Positions 1 to 11,281 of a stretch of DNA of 64,000 nt are shown here, in pieces. The notes beneath the pieces are model-generated. The model was not told where the DNA came from. It saw only the letters and a list, made by a program, of their open reading frames with translations, and ran no database searches. This stretch comes from Aurelia coerulea (taxonomy: Eukaryota > Cnidaria > Scyphozoa > Semaeostomeae > Ulmaridae). Positions within the stretch are counted from its first letter, which is position 1. Each line of letters starts with the position of its first letter. The stretch lies in contig CM076954.1 of NCBI GenBank assembly GCA_039566865.1, positions 9,122,001-9,186,000 of the forward strand, in the 5' to 3' direction. A program made the position numbers and the translations under genes.

Positions 1-1032
1 AACGGCGCAAGTTTTTTTGTCACTCAAATTGTAACATACCCCTAGAGGTAGTAAATTTTCTTGACAATTCACGCCAAATCTCAAGATTAAAAGGCAGCTC
101 GGTTGGGTGCCACTAGGATCATCAATTGGAGCATTCAACCAGAAATTCTTGAAACTATAGACTTGTAGAGATAATAACTCTTTTAACAGTGTAATTCCAA
201 GCTTATCTCATATATGAACTAATATACCAGTGAATCGAAAAATGCAAAGCTAATAGGCAAAGGCATCCGCTGTTATAGAAATTTGTTGATAGTCTCTGCA
301 TGGGAAAATAAAATAGTTTTTGTTTTGTAGGTGCCTGGTAACATCTACCAGGGGACACAGAACAATTTAGCTGATAAAGTCTCTCATACAAAATTCGTAA
401 TTGAGCGAACTAGAATAATTGAAATGTTTTTGGTAGCTATACCACAAATCTAAGTCACGTCGCTGTCATATTTTTGCTATTTGATCTACGACCTGCGGCA
501 TTGATGTGGCATTGATATTATCCTCATTGATATTATCCTATTAGAGTTTGAGACCTGGTTGTTGACGCGTGGCACAAGATTGGCAAAATAAGTGGTTGCT
601 TCAAAAAAGAGTTATTTCTTCGTTTGCAAGAAGGTCTAAATCAAGTACATTTTGAAAGAAAGAGGTTTACTGTAGGTATCAAATAATTTCTACATTCGTA
701 AATGGGATGGTAGCGTTGTTTATTTACAAAAAATACTATTAACTCTTTCACAAATGTGGTAAATATTTGTATACTACACTGGAAACCCTTTCTTTTTACA
801 TTCAATTGACTTTCACATTGCTGGAGACATACATCCCTGTACCATAATTCAATTACTATTTGCAGATTGACTCAAATAAGGTCACAAACTCTAAGTTGAA
901 GCACATCCTTTGCAACTACCCAAGAAAGCTGGTCAATTTAATTTAAAATTCCTCCACAGCAGCCACACAAACAAGGCACAATTTTCTTGTCGACACAATT
1001 TGACTTTTCAATGAGGTTTTTCTTTGTTTCAG
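1..1032. other. Unannotated AT-rich DNA
   Basis: I see no coding signal, RNA gene or element end here. The last part ends in a pyrimidine tract and AG that serve as a splice acceptor for the exon candidate that follows, so this may be intron of a host gene. Confidence 0.4.
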
Positions 1033-1134
1033 GAGGAAAATGTGAAACCACAATGTCTTGCATATGACAGACCGTCAAATAAGTTCCTGAATTTTCTCAA
1101 AAGGCACTTTGAGTTGCACAATGTCATCAACCAG
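1033..1134 (+). CDS. Candidate internal exon of an unidentified host gene
   Basis: A pyrimidine-rich tract and AG precede this segment and GT follows it (CAACCAG then gtttgt). It is 102 nt, exactly 34 codons, and open in the frame starting at its first base. The product is hydrophilic, begins EENVKPQC and ends ELHNVINQ, with a basic and aromatic centre (NFLKRHFEL). No repeat or transposon signature overlaps it. I do not recognise the protein family. The length divisible by three and the good splice signals suggest a real exon, but it could be chance. A partner exon may lie near 3120-3186. Confidence 0.4.
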
Positions 1135-1508
1135 GTTTGTCAGGCGAAAGTGTTGCTATCTTCTCCAAACTCTCTGCTATGTCAGGCAAACATGTTACCA
1201 TTTTTACTTTACTCTCTGTTGTGCTGCAGTGCCGAACGAAGGGCACTGTTCAGGAACGGATTCAATATGGCTTCCCTAATGGCTTCCAAACGTCTTTTTG
1301 TAAGAAAGAATTTGAACGTTCCTTTGAAGTGTGGTAACTACATTTCGTGAAGTAAGATCATAAAAGTAAATTAATTGTGTAGACAGATGCGTTAACCAGG
1401 GGAACTGGCCAATCTAGATATAGCCTTTTGCATTTGATGTTCTACGTAGATTATCAAAAAATTGAAAGCACTACTTGATAGTTTTCAAACTAATATGTGT
1501 CCTTTGTA
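1135..1508. other. Unannotated DNA between exon candidate and TTAA element
   Basis: Probably intronic if the preceding exon is real. Short open frames here have no recognisable features. Confidence 0.3.
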
Positions 1509-1512
1509 TTAA

Positions 1513-2391
1513 GGTTACTGTAACCGTTCAGACGAATAATTTTCGATTTTTCCTTTTTGTCATAATCTGATGATATAAGTATTTGAGTACTGTTTAAACC
1601 AACTCACTTCCAGAAATAGCCGCAATTACTTGGAAATGTGAGCATCTTAAAGGGAGGAATCCTGTTTCTCAAAAATTGGGGGAATATACATTAGGGGATT
1701 AAAGTAATCTCACTTGACCTTGCAGCTATGTTCATGACATTCCGTGCTGCTTTGTTATTGACATAATGCTTTACTAAGGCCGCTTAAGCTTTATTGCTGG
1801 ACCTTTCATGCATAATCGTTTTTCCCGCAATTTTTGCTTCATTTTGATAAAAGCCGGATTTCTCGAAACAGGATTCCGGAGTACTGGTGGGTAATAAAAA
1901 ATCTTTGTGTACCCAACAGGCCAATCGAATTGCTTGAAACTTTGCACACAGAGTCACAATGCATATAACTACGAAACTGTGTCAGCGATTTGTGATAGAT
2001 CCACTGGTCTGATTTTTACAAAGGTCTGAAAGTTAAAAAAGACATTTCAGATATTCACATTTATTTAAAATAGTATTTTTTCAAGACAATACCTTTTATC
2101 AAAAATTCGTGACACGGTTTTGCTGTTCAGGGCCTTAAGTCTTTGGTAAATAGATAGTCGTGGTCCAACGATTATCATTGGGGTACACAAAGATTTTTTC
2201 GCAAGGGTGGTCGATTTTGCCTTAAATCTAGAATAAATCGTTCGTGATTTTATTGAATCAACTGAATATATTTTTAAGATATTCTGCGTTTAATTCTGCG
2301 TCGAATGATGCATAAGTTTGTTTGGTATATTTTGACGAACGGCCGTAGTAAACGGAGTTTCTTAATCACCGCCTGAACCGTTACAGTAACC
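1513..2391. mobile_element. TTAA-flanked nonautonomous DNA transposon
   Basis: The left end reads GGTTACTGTAACCGTTCAG and the right end, read on the other strand, GGTTACTGTAACGGTTCAG, an inverted repeat of at least 19 bp with one mismatch. TTAA lies directly outside both ends (1509-1512 and 2392-2395), the target duplication typical of piggyBac-type transposases. The 879-bp interior has no transposase. The terminal bases are GG rather than the CCC usual for piggyBac, so the superfamily is inferred from TTAA only. Confidence 0.75.
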
Positions 2392-2395
2392 TTAA

Positions 2396-3119
2396 CATTA
2401 CCTTGAAAGGAAGAGCTCAGCTTTGGAATCGAAATTTAATACAAATCTTAGATTGTTTCAGAGTAATTTAGAATTTTTATGAACTTCTTGCCTCTTATAC
2501 AATATAGGACTCCATTCTTTGAAGAGGAGGGTGTAAAATTCTATGACATATTTTTGTGATTAAATGGCTTGAAAGAAATTTGGCGTACTATGCCCTGGAA
2601 ATCTTTTGATATCTTAGCTAGTTTCAAAATGGCAGCATTTATCATATTTGAAGGTGTTACGTCACCAGATTTCTAAATCTGAAACCAGAAGAGTGACAGA
2701 TTTGTGCTCGGCACTATATTATTGCCATTTTTCCTCCATCTGCTTAGAATTAACAATGATAATATTGCTTCAAAATGTTCCGTGAGTTTTTGAAAATAAC
2801 TCAAAACGGCACTATTTTGAAAATAATTATAATACGAAGCAATTTCTACGGTAGATTTACAGTAAAATATTCTGAGATCCTTTCAATCAATTCAGTTGAA
2901 AAAATGTAAAAGAATTTAACACACACCGTCTTAAAGATTTTAGAGTTTTGAGCCATATGCTGTCTTATACAGGGTGTCTCATGAAAGCTTCATTTCCTTA
3001 ATATTTATGACTTTCTTCATTTTGGGAGTAAGCTAACGAATTATGTGGCTTTGAAAGGGTTCAGCTATAATTTGTTTAGACCGTCGAATGTTTCTGAAAA
3101 TGTCTCAAGGTCCAGGCAG
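2396..3119. other. Unannotated DNA
   Basis: AT-rich with no long frame. At about 2969 a lone ACAGGGTGTCTC resembles a mariner-type end, but no inverted partner was found nearby. Confidence 0.3.
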
Positions 3120-3186
3120 GGGCTAATTAAAGATCCTAACCTGCATCCCAACAAGGTAGTGGTCGCTGTGATGGCATTCTTCCTGG
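3120..3186 (+). CDS. Weak candidate exon
   Basis: The segment sits between a good acceptor (ccaggcag) and donor (CTGG then gtgaga). It reads through 22 codons as GLIKDPNLHPNK followed by a hydrophobic run (VVVAVMAFFLG). The frame stays open upstream, so the acceptor is not certain. I do not recognise the product. It could belong to the same gene as the exon candidate at 1033-1134, but phase and order cannot be proven here. Confidence 0.2.
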
Positions 3187-4214
3187 GTGAGATTTAATTT
3201 AAGATGCCCTACTTATAGAACAATTAGTGCTCTCGTTGGAAAGCTACCTGATAGACACTGCCTTTTTCATCTGAGTAAAGAAAAAGTAGGGCATCGCCGC
3301 CGAAGTATTAGGATACATGAGGTTATTCAGAAAGTGCGGCATTGTCAGTGGTTAGATCATTTTTTGCATCGCTCACTTGTAAGTTATTCCAAGTTGATTT
3401 TTTTGAACCAAGAAAGCTTTTCCTGTTTCAAGAGTATGAAATCGATCTATTGGCAATCACTTGGAAAAGAACTAAATTCATCTTATCATATACATATACC
3501 TTCTTCTCGCATCCTTATTTTCATAATAACTAGCAGTATCACTTCAGTCTGGAAAAAGAAGAAAACATTTTTGGATTGTGTTCTTGATTCAGTATATTAT
3601 TTCTTGATCAGACCTAAATAATCAAGACAAATTTTCCAGAGATAAGATGCTTACTGGAATCAAATAATTGTTTTCTTTAAATTTCTTATATCAAGAAATG
3701 TCTTCTAGCCATGAAAGTGATTTTTGCAACGCAGTGATGAATCAATGAGCTGGAAACTGCCTAGTAGTTTCTTTTTTATTCTTCGTGGATTTAAATTATC
3801 CAAAAGCAGCCATTCCTGAGTAATAAAGAAGTGAATTTTTGCATTGGAAGAAAGTAGCAGAGTACAAACTTTGCTATCTTACACCATTGATTGAAAGTGC
3901 ATGGTAAGAACTTTAGAGTAAAATGCCTTTCTGCAGGAAAATACAAAACTGACAACGATGGGCCTTAGCTAAAAAGTAAATGACACATTTTGGATCGTTC
4001 ACCTTGGATGAAATCTCCCTTCCGACCTCTTCATCGTCTTCTTTTAATTGTAGATGAACAAGTTTGTGGTATTCGATGTCTTCTTTAGAGATTTATCAGG
4101 TGAGCCTTTAGATGTATAAACTTTATCTATCATTACGTTCGTTTCTACTTCGACGACTTATGACAGGTAAAACCTTGACCAGTTGTCTCCTAGCTGTACT
4201 TCATTGTTAAATCC
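3187..4214. other. Unannotated DNA
   Basis: A 144-codon plus-strand frame (3187-3621) has low-complexity hydrophobic content and no motif, and is probably chance. A splice-like segment around 3289-3381 was seen but its phase could not be tied to the previous exon candidate. Confidence 0.3.
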
Positions 4215-4216
4215 TA

Positions 4217-5184
4217 CTGGGTGTCTCAAAAAAAGATAACAGATTTGATTGGGGCTAGCGATAAGAATTTAAGTTGAATCCACCCCTGATACGTTTTGAA
4301 GTACTCTTAGATAGCTAACTTGAAGATTGATACCTTATTTGTTGATATTGGAGCATCAAGAGTTGGAATATTAATCTTGAAAGTTTAGATTTGCCTCCTA
4401 CTGCAAACCAGAGCTTTTGGGGTTTGGCCTAAGCTGTCAACTCGCTGCACATTGGAATCTCCTCAATCATAGCCAGGTAAAAACAAGAAACCTCGTGCTT
4501 AGGAACACATTTTAGTTGAAATCTGACTCTGAACTTTACAATCAGATTCAAGAATTTTTGCCCCGAAGAGACCTCTTTCTTGATTCTACAAAAATTTCAA
4601 ATTACACCTGCCTGAGAAAAGTTATTCATCAGCGAAATAAGTCCCGTAGGCTTTAACACATAGACTATCTTGCAATCTTCATTGCTTGAATGAAACGTTT
4701 TTTTGCATCATCTCACGCGAAATTAGTACGAAACAAGCAATCGTATATGCCCAAGGGAACATAAAAAATGCTCATTCGTGCTTGGCTTGGTGTACTTTTG
4801 TAAATGCATTTTGACTAGAGAAAAATATTCCTTGGTGACTATATTCATTAATTTGTTTGTTAGTTTTCAGTTTTTTTACGTTCTTCTCAAACGGGTACCC
4901 AATGGACCGATCCTTGTCCAAAAATGTCTTTGGCTGAGGAGATTACCCTAACCAGCGCGTTAGCAGTTTAGGCCAAAACTCAAAAGCTCTGGTTTGTAGA
5001 TGGACGCAAATTTTGGCTTTCAAGATCAATATTTCAACTCTCGATGCGCCAATATCAACAAAAGAGGTATTAATCTTCAAGTTAACTATCGAAGAGTACT
5101 TCAAAACTTATTTGGGATCGATTCGACTTATACTCTCATCGCTAGTCCCCATCAAATCTGTTACCTTTTGTTTGGGACACCCGG
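4217..5184. mobile_element. Tc1/mariner-type foldback element, copy 1
   Basis: Ends CTGGGTGTCTCAAA and, on the opposite strand, CCGGGTGTCCCAAA are inverted repeats that continue with high similarity for about 220 bp. A TA dinucleotide flanks each end (4215-4216 and 5185-5186), the Tc1/mariner target duplication. The arms match those of the element at 23561-24167, so this is one family. The interior encodes no transposase. Frames in the arms are shadows of the palindrome. Confidence 0.8.
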
Positions 5185-5186
5185 TA

Positions 5187-6216
5187 CTTTTCAACAAACT
5201 GCATAATACTTCTGGGTGTGCCAAGATATTGGAGGTTTGTAATTCTTCAGAGACAGTAAACAATGTTTTGATGTTCGAGTGCCAGATTTCTTCCAACCAT
5301 CTTCAAAAGACATAAATATGCTCAGAAAATGCTACAAAAAGGTTAGTCAAGGTTGGTAGATTTTTAAATTATATATATTTATTCTAGACTATAGAGACGG
5401 AGACGATCACAAATAGTGAGCCGAAAGTGCATCGAAATAAATCAAAGCCTTGATTTTGTCTCTTCTAAAGGGCATGAAGCCCTAAGAACGTTAATCCTAA
5501 GTCTTCCAGTTTTGCTTAAATAGACCTTTAAGCCATTCTAGAAAAGAGCCTGGATTGAGCTTTATTTTTGTAAATTTTTATACGCGACGCTCGATGGAGT
5601 GGCGTGCAGCTTAAGCACACGAAAGCCCACTGCAGGCTTATCAATCAGGCGTATCACGATTGTGCACATTGGAGAATTCTACAAAATGTAGCAAATTTCG
5701 TTCGATCCTGATTCTTTTCAGAATAGCCAAAAGATCTATTGCGAGTGAAGAGACAATGCCCTTAATATCTCACACAATATCTTATAAGTTTCCAGTTTCC
5801 ATCGCTTAGTCCGGGAACTGTCATCTAACATGGATTTATGAACGAAGATAAGCAAACAAGCTCTAAGCAACCGTGGGTCTTTATTTAATTTCGGACACTC
5901 CAGAAGGGGTTTAACTTTACTGTACCCCTTCAGTGACCACTCACGGTGTTTTCTCTCTTGATTATCACGCCCGCAATATAACACATATAAACTATACATG
6001 GTTCGATTCGTCATTAGATGGGGAGTATTTATTAGCCAAAAAGAATACAAATATCCAAAAATTGTGTGTTATACATCTGAAAACGTGAAAATTGGACCTT
6101 CCCCCTTCTAAAACTTCCCTGTCCCCCCAGATAAGTTTAATTTAAATCCTAATGAGATTTTGCATTCTCAACAAATTAATCTAGCAAAGGGTGTCTCAAA
6201 TTTCCTTTGCTTTTCT
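5187..6216. other. Unannotated DNA
   Basis: A 104-codon minus-strand frame (5736-6050) has no recognisable motif. A short minus-strand frame within the mariner arm ends at its border. I see no element ends. Confidence 0.3.
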
Positions 6217-6257
6217 CGTTACTACTGATGAAGGGTTAAGCCCGAAACGTTTAGAAA
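6217..6257 (+). ncRNA. Hammerhead-type ribozyme motif, orphan
   Basis: Core CTGATGA (6225-6231), one A, helix II GGG/CCC around loop TTAAG, then GAAA (6244-6247). Helix III can form from palindromic ACGT, with T at 6251 as the base before the predicted cleavage point. Helix I pairs 3'-flank TAGAAA with upstream TTACTA, five of six positions. The layout matches the Penelope-associated copies at 43-50 kb, but no Penelope coding sequence adjoins it, so it is probably the stranded 3' end of an old copy. Confidence 0.6.
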
Positions 6258-6284
6258 ATTAAGCTTTTTGTATTTATAGTCTAG

Positions 6285-6670
6285 GCGGGGTTGAACATAG
6301 AGCTTATATAATTCGTTTAGGGTATGCCTTGGCAGATATTTGGGGAGATATTTCAGCAAACCAATGCCCTTTCTTGTTCTAGAGATCGCTGATTTGATAT
6401 GAGCTGAGAAAGAAAGCTTTGAGTCAAAGATAATTCCTAAATTTTTATGTTCATTTGCTTTCTTGAACGTACGTTGTTAAAAATAATCACTGGATGGTCA
6501 ATTTCGATTTTCTTCGTTGAAAATGTTAATTCAACAGCTTGTTTCTGCGCATCAGGGTTAAAGGACATTCTCCAAGCGTAAGCCCACTGACTTATCAACT
6601 TCAAGTCATGGTTCAATTCATTGGCAGCTGTATTGGAATCTTCTACCATTGTGAACAATGATGTATCATA
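6285..6670 (-). pseudogene. Non-LTR RT fragment, family A
   Basis: Minus-strand reading gives a stretch just after the catalytic aspartates of a non-LTR reverse transcriptase: LNHDLKLISQWA, then WRMSFNPDAQKQAVELTFST. It closely resembles the same segment of the family A copy at 12878-14580. After a frameshift near 6437 the similarity continues as the LGIIFDSKLSF-type region. Both ends are truncated and the fragment lacks catalytic residues. It is a dead insertion. Confidence 0.75.
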
Positions 6671-6897
6671 GACACTTGTGAATAAATCCCAAAAAATAGA
6701 GGAGACATGGGTTAAAAATATTATCCATCAAAGGTGGTATACGCTTCTACCAAAAGCTAACAATGCTGACACTACAATCATAAGGGAAAACCTTCTTAGA
6801 GGACAAACACACTAAAAACAAGTCGCTTTTGCTAGGCTTGGCTGTGAAGAAGTCGTTGTTCTTTAGATTACACCTATACTTAAAACTCCAAGTCCGT

Positions 6898-7491
6898 GAT
6901 GCATTCTAAGCCAAAGTAAAGGATCTTTCTTCGAAAATTTTCCTCGTTCGCTGATTTATAGCATAAATGTCACAAACGATAAAGGTTTCCTTGTCGCTAA
7001 AGGCAAGCATGATATTGGGAGATGCATTCTAAGCCAAAGTAAGGGATCTGTCTTCAAAAATTTTCCTCGTGCGATCATTTATAGCATAATGGTCACATAA
7101 CGATCAAGGTTTCCTTGTCGCTAAAGGCAAGCATGATATTGTGAGATGCATTCTAAACCAAAGTAAAGGATCTTTCTTCAAAAATTGTCCTCGTGCGCTG
7201 ATTTATAGCATAATTGTCACAAAACGATCCAGGTTTCCTTGTCGCTAAAGGCAAGCATGATACTGGGAGATGCATTCTAAGCCAAAGTAAAGGATCTTTC
7301 TTCAAAAATTGTCCTCGTGCGCTGATTTATAGCATAATTGTCACAGAACGATCCATGTGTCCTTGTCGCTACAGGCAAGCATGATATTGGGAGATGCATA
7401 CTAAGCCAAAATAAAGGGCGTAACCCCAAAAATTTCCTGGGGACCCCCTCGTTTCAATACCTCCACTTATTTTACCCTGGCCACACCGCTG
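6898..7491. repeat. 124-bp minisatellite next to a hAT-type end
   Basis: Four to five tandem copies of a 123-124-bp unit begin at about 6898, 7021, 7145, 7269 and 7393, each starting gatgcattctaagcc. Each copy carries the phrase ttgtcgctaaaggcaagc. The array runs into a C-rich stretch and ends in CCACACCGCTG at 7491. This matches the right end of the hAT-type element at 62620-63150, which carries the same minisatellite. No left end was found here, so the element is truncated or its left part has diverged. Confidence 0.75.
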
Positions 7492-7892
7492 CTTGCTATA
7501 CGTTCAGTCAGTCCGAAAAAATTTAGTCGGTCCAGAGCATGTTGACACCCCCCCCCCAAACAAAATTTGAATGTGCGCCCCTGCTTCCACATGCAATGAA
7601 ATTTGTGTTGTTTTCTCGTTGAATTCTCGATTCTTGTGTGTTTATTCTTGCCCGTTGTTAGCTTTGATGCTTTGATAGGCCGTTTTGAGAACATTTTGAT
7701 TATGTATTTTGTGAGTGGGAGGCCTGAATCATTTTTCGATTTTGGTTGAGGCAAGGTATGAAGCCCTGGACCTGTTGCTGTTTAGCACAGATGAAGAGAC
7801 TTTGCGTGATTTTTCTAGCCATATTGGACTTATTGGCCATAATGGCCATATCGGATTTTGATACAGCCCAAACTGACGATTTAAACATGCGA

Positions 7893-9484
7893 AAATTGCT
7901 CAGACAAATTCGTGACTTTGTGGGGGATTCCCTCGATCAAAATACTGAAGCGAAAAATGTGAAGAATTTGAATGAATGGCTTAGGTTCTTTCGAGGGGGG
8001 GATGATCACTTTAAAACTTCTTTGCTCGTACCGTAATATAATAACACAGAAAAAATATCACAATGAGCTCGTTTTAGCTTTGCAGTGCTCAGTTTTTTTG
8101 TTGCGCACAACTTGGTTTCATACCACTACGATTTTTGTGGAGCTTCTGAAATTCAATGACACAAGAACAGGCAAAGACTTTGTCCAAGACTAGTGTAACA
8201 ACAAGCTACAGTACCGCTCCCGTTCTAGTCATTTACAGAGCTCGAAGGATTCAAAGAATTTGCAAGGAATTGAAAAGATAAAAACGTAACGTGGTTCCTT
8301 TTGTGCATCGTGTCTCTTGTGGAATCAAAGGTTTCTATTGACATAATCTTTGGTAACAATGCAATGTAGGGACTAGAACTTTTATAATGAAAATCATGGT
8401 TCAAGGTAGTTCATAATTACTTATGATCGTTATATTCAAATGAGTTTCAAATTATATACAAGAGTTCTTCTGATCCAAGATTTATGAGTTTGTGCTTGTT
8501 GACAATGCTTGCTATGACATCGGCTGCAACTGCATTGGCATAATCTATCTTCATCATACCTGTAAGGAAAATTGATATATGTCAGTTTTAGCCTTTTTGG
8601 CACAGAAGGGCATGACAAGAGACGCTGGGGAAGATATGGTTGATCCTTTTGGATCAGCACAACAGCATGATCTCATTTTGCCAAAGTAAATTGCTCAGAC
8701 AAATTCGTGACTTTGTGGGGGATTCCCTCGATCAAAATACTGAAGCGAGAAATGTGAAGAATTTGAATGAATGGCTTAGGTTCTTTCGAGGGGGGGATGA
8801 TCACTTTAAAACTTCTTTGCTCGTACCTTGAGAAGAGAATATAATAACACAGAAAAAATATCACAATGAGCTCGTTTTAGCTTTGCAGTGCTCAGTTTTT
8901 TTGTTGCGCACAACTTGGTTTCATACCACTACGATTTTTTGTGGAGCTTCTGAAATTCAATGACACAAGAACAGGCAAAGACTTTGTCCAAGACTAGTGT
9001 AACAACAAGCTACAGTACCGCTCCCGTTCTAGTCATTTACAGAGCTCGAAGGATTCAAAGAATTTGCAAGGAATTGAAAAGATAAAAACGTAACGTGGTT
9101 CCTTTTGTGCATCGTGTCTCTTGTGGAATCAAAGGTTTCTATTGACATAATCTTTGGTAACAATGCAATGTAGGGACTAGAACTTTTATAATGAAAATCA
9201 TGGTTCAAGGTAGTTCATAATTACTTATGATCGTTATATTCAAATGAGTTTCAAATTATATACAAGAGTTCTTCTGATCCAAGATTTATGAGTTTGTGCT
9301 TGTTGACAATGCTTGCTATGACATCGGCTGCAACTGCATTGGCATAATCTATCTTCATCATACCTGTAAGGAAAATTGATATATGTCAGTTTTAGCCTTT
9401 TTGGCACAGAAGGGCATGACAAGAGACGCTGGGGAAGATATGGTTGATCCTTTTGGATCAGCACAACAGCATGATCTCATTTTG
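7893..9484. repeat. Recent 0.8-kb direct tandem duplication
   Basis: Segments 7893-8680 and 8688-9484 are almost identical. The visible differences are a 12-bp insertion (cttgagaagaga) in copy two and a few single-base changes. A 7-bp joint separates them. The repeated unit holds a plus-strand frame ending FFRGGDDHFKTSLLVP and a 74-codon minus-strand frame that is identical in both copies. Neither resembles a family I know. The near identity indicates a recent duplication, or an assembly artefact such as a collapsed or expanded haplotype. Confidence 0.85.
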
Positions 9485-11078
9485 AATGATCTCATTTCTT
9501 TTGGGTCACATACTGTAGCAATGGTGCAGCTTTTGATCAACTCTTTTGCATAATAATTAAATGGTCTATTGCTCCTCTTAAACTGTCTCAATTTGGCAAA
9601 GTTAACAAGAACTGAAACATAGAAATGAGGCTGTGTTGATCTAAAATAATGCACCCATAATCCCAAAACTCAGTTGCAAGGAGGTTTACATGCTATTTCC
9701 TTTGATATACACATATTTTTAAAATAAAACTTGGGTCTAGGATAGGCAACAGTCATTTGCTACCAAACATTTCTTGTAAGTTTCTTATATTGTTGATGCC
9801 TTATGATAAATCATGAGCTCCAATTAAATAATATATAGAATAAGAAAAAGAACTTGAAAAAGCAAACCTTGTCAGATACTTAAAACGTTATCACTAAAAC
9901 TTTTGTGTATTTGATGAAGACATCAACATCCCCAGGAATTCAAAAGGGGGAGCTCATGGTTTGAAGAAATGTGTCCTTGGTCTTGGTACCACCCTGAATG
10001 CCAAAGATCATGCCCAGATCATCATTCAAAACATCTTGCTATATTTTTAATTCTTATCAACACATATTTTTATTTTTATAAGAAAATAAGAATTCGAGCC
10101 AGTACTGAAAGCTTCGTAAAATTATTAAACAAGGTGTATTCAAATTATTGAATCTATGTGGAACCTAATGTGGTTAAGAATTGGAATTGGCAGCAGTGTT
10201 TTAGGTGCGTTCAAAACTTTCAGGTGACCTGAATGTGGGATGGTGTTCTGAAATAAGTTGGGTCTTTGAAGTGAGGATTTTATATTTCATTCGCTGATCG
10301 ATCAAAATCGATCTCTCCAAAAAGAGCTCAGTTCAGTCAGTCAGTACGAAAGCCTAAGGAAAATACGAAAGCCAAAGGAAAGCTAACTCACCATGTAACA
10401 AGTGAATCTCAATCAATCTATCTTCCCCACTTGAAGGTTGCTAGGTTAATCAGCTTCATCACCTGGCCTGGCTTGGGCTGGAAAATCGCTCATTGCCAGA
10501 ACCTAGCCTTCAAATTCGCTATGTTTTGTTTGGCCTATGGCATATGGTCTAACACAACAACACTCAAACCTGACATTTGTTTCCGATGTATTCTTATCTC
10601 AGCACTTATCCTACCCCCCGACATATCTGTTGTGAGCTACCACAGCTATTTTACTTCCGTACGCGTAGGAGCCTGGCCCTGGGCCGCCATTTGCCCACTG
10701 TGCTAATATATGAAGGCTGTTCTTGCCACAACGATCAGGACTTGCCACGGCACACACGAAGACCAAAGTGAAGACGGAAGTGATGATTTGCAGAACGGAA
10801 ACGGTCCTGGAGGAACGGGATTAGGGATCGATGATATTTTGCGGACAGGAATAGTGGATCAGGAACCAGGAACCTCAGGATTGGTAACAAGCCAATGTAG
10901 TTATCGTGATCACGAGGGAAACAGCAATGGCGGAAAAAAATTTGGAAGTGATCATCCAAAAATGAATATGGAAAATACGACATCAAAGATCACTGAGAGG
11001 AGACAAAATTTTGCTAAGAATACGAAAACAGAAATTGCACAAAAACTGGTCGCTGCCGCAAAACCATCATTTCAGGAA
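9485..11078. other. Unannotated DNA with uncharacterised frame
   Basis: Around 10710-11078 a plus-strand frame rich in Gly, Asp, Ser and Asn reads up to the duplicated RT segment that follows. Its purine-rich composition and lack of motifs do not support a gene. The remainder shows no element ends. Confidence 0.3.
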
Positions 11079-11280
11079 ATATCGACCCATTTCTCTTCTT
11101 CCCATTTTGGCAAACTTCTAGAAAAACTTATCTTTGACTCTCTTTATCAGCACCTGAACGGAAATGGTTTATTAAACCCAAATCAATCAGGATTTCGCCC
11201 AGGAGACTCAACTGTTAACCAGTTACTGTCAATTGTCAATTCCATATTTACAGCATTTGACTGCAATCCAACACTTGAAC
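11079..11280 (+). pseudogene. Duplicate 5' fragment of family A RT
   Basis: These 202 bp are identical to 12878-13080, the start of the larger RT copy. They cover the first RT motif region (Q-S-G-F-R-P-G and following residues). The match starts and ends abruptly. Exact identity means a recent local copying event rather than an old independent insertion. Confidence 0.85.
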
Positions 11281-11281
11281 C

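Noticed and set aside
2966..2990. ACAGGGTGTCTC as another mariner-type end
   Set aside because: Single copy without inverted partner.
7534..7583. Inverted form of the CAGGGGCGCACAT sequence seen at 61193
   Set aside because: The two are 54 kb apart and each lacks a local partner; they may be ends of the same hAT family but no element can be defined.
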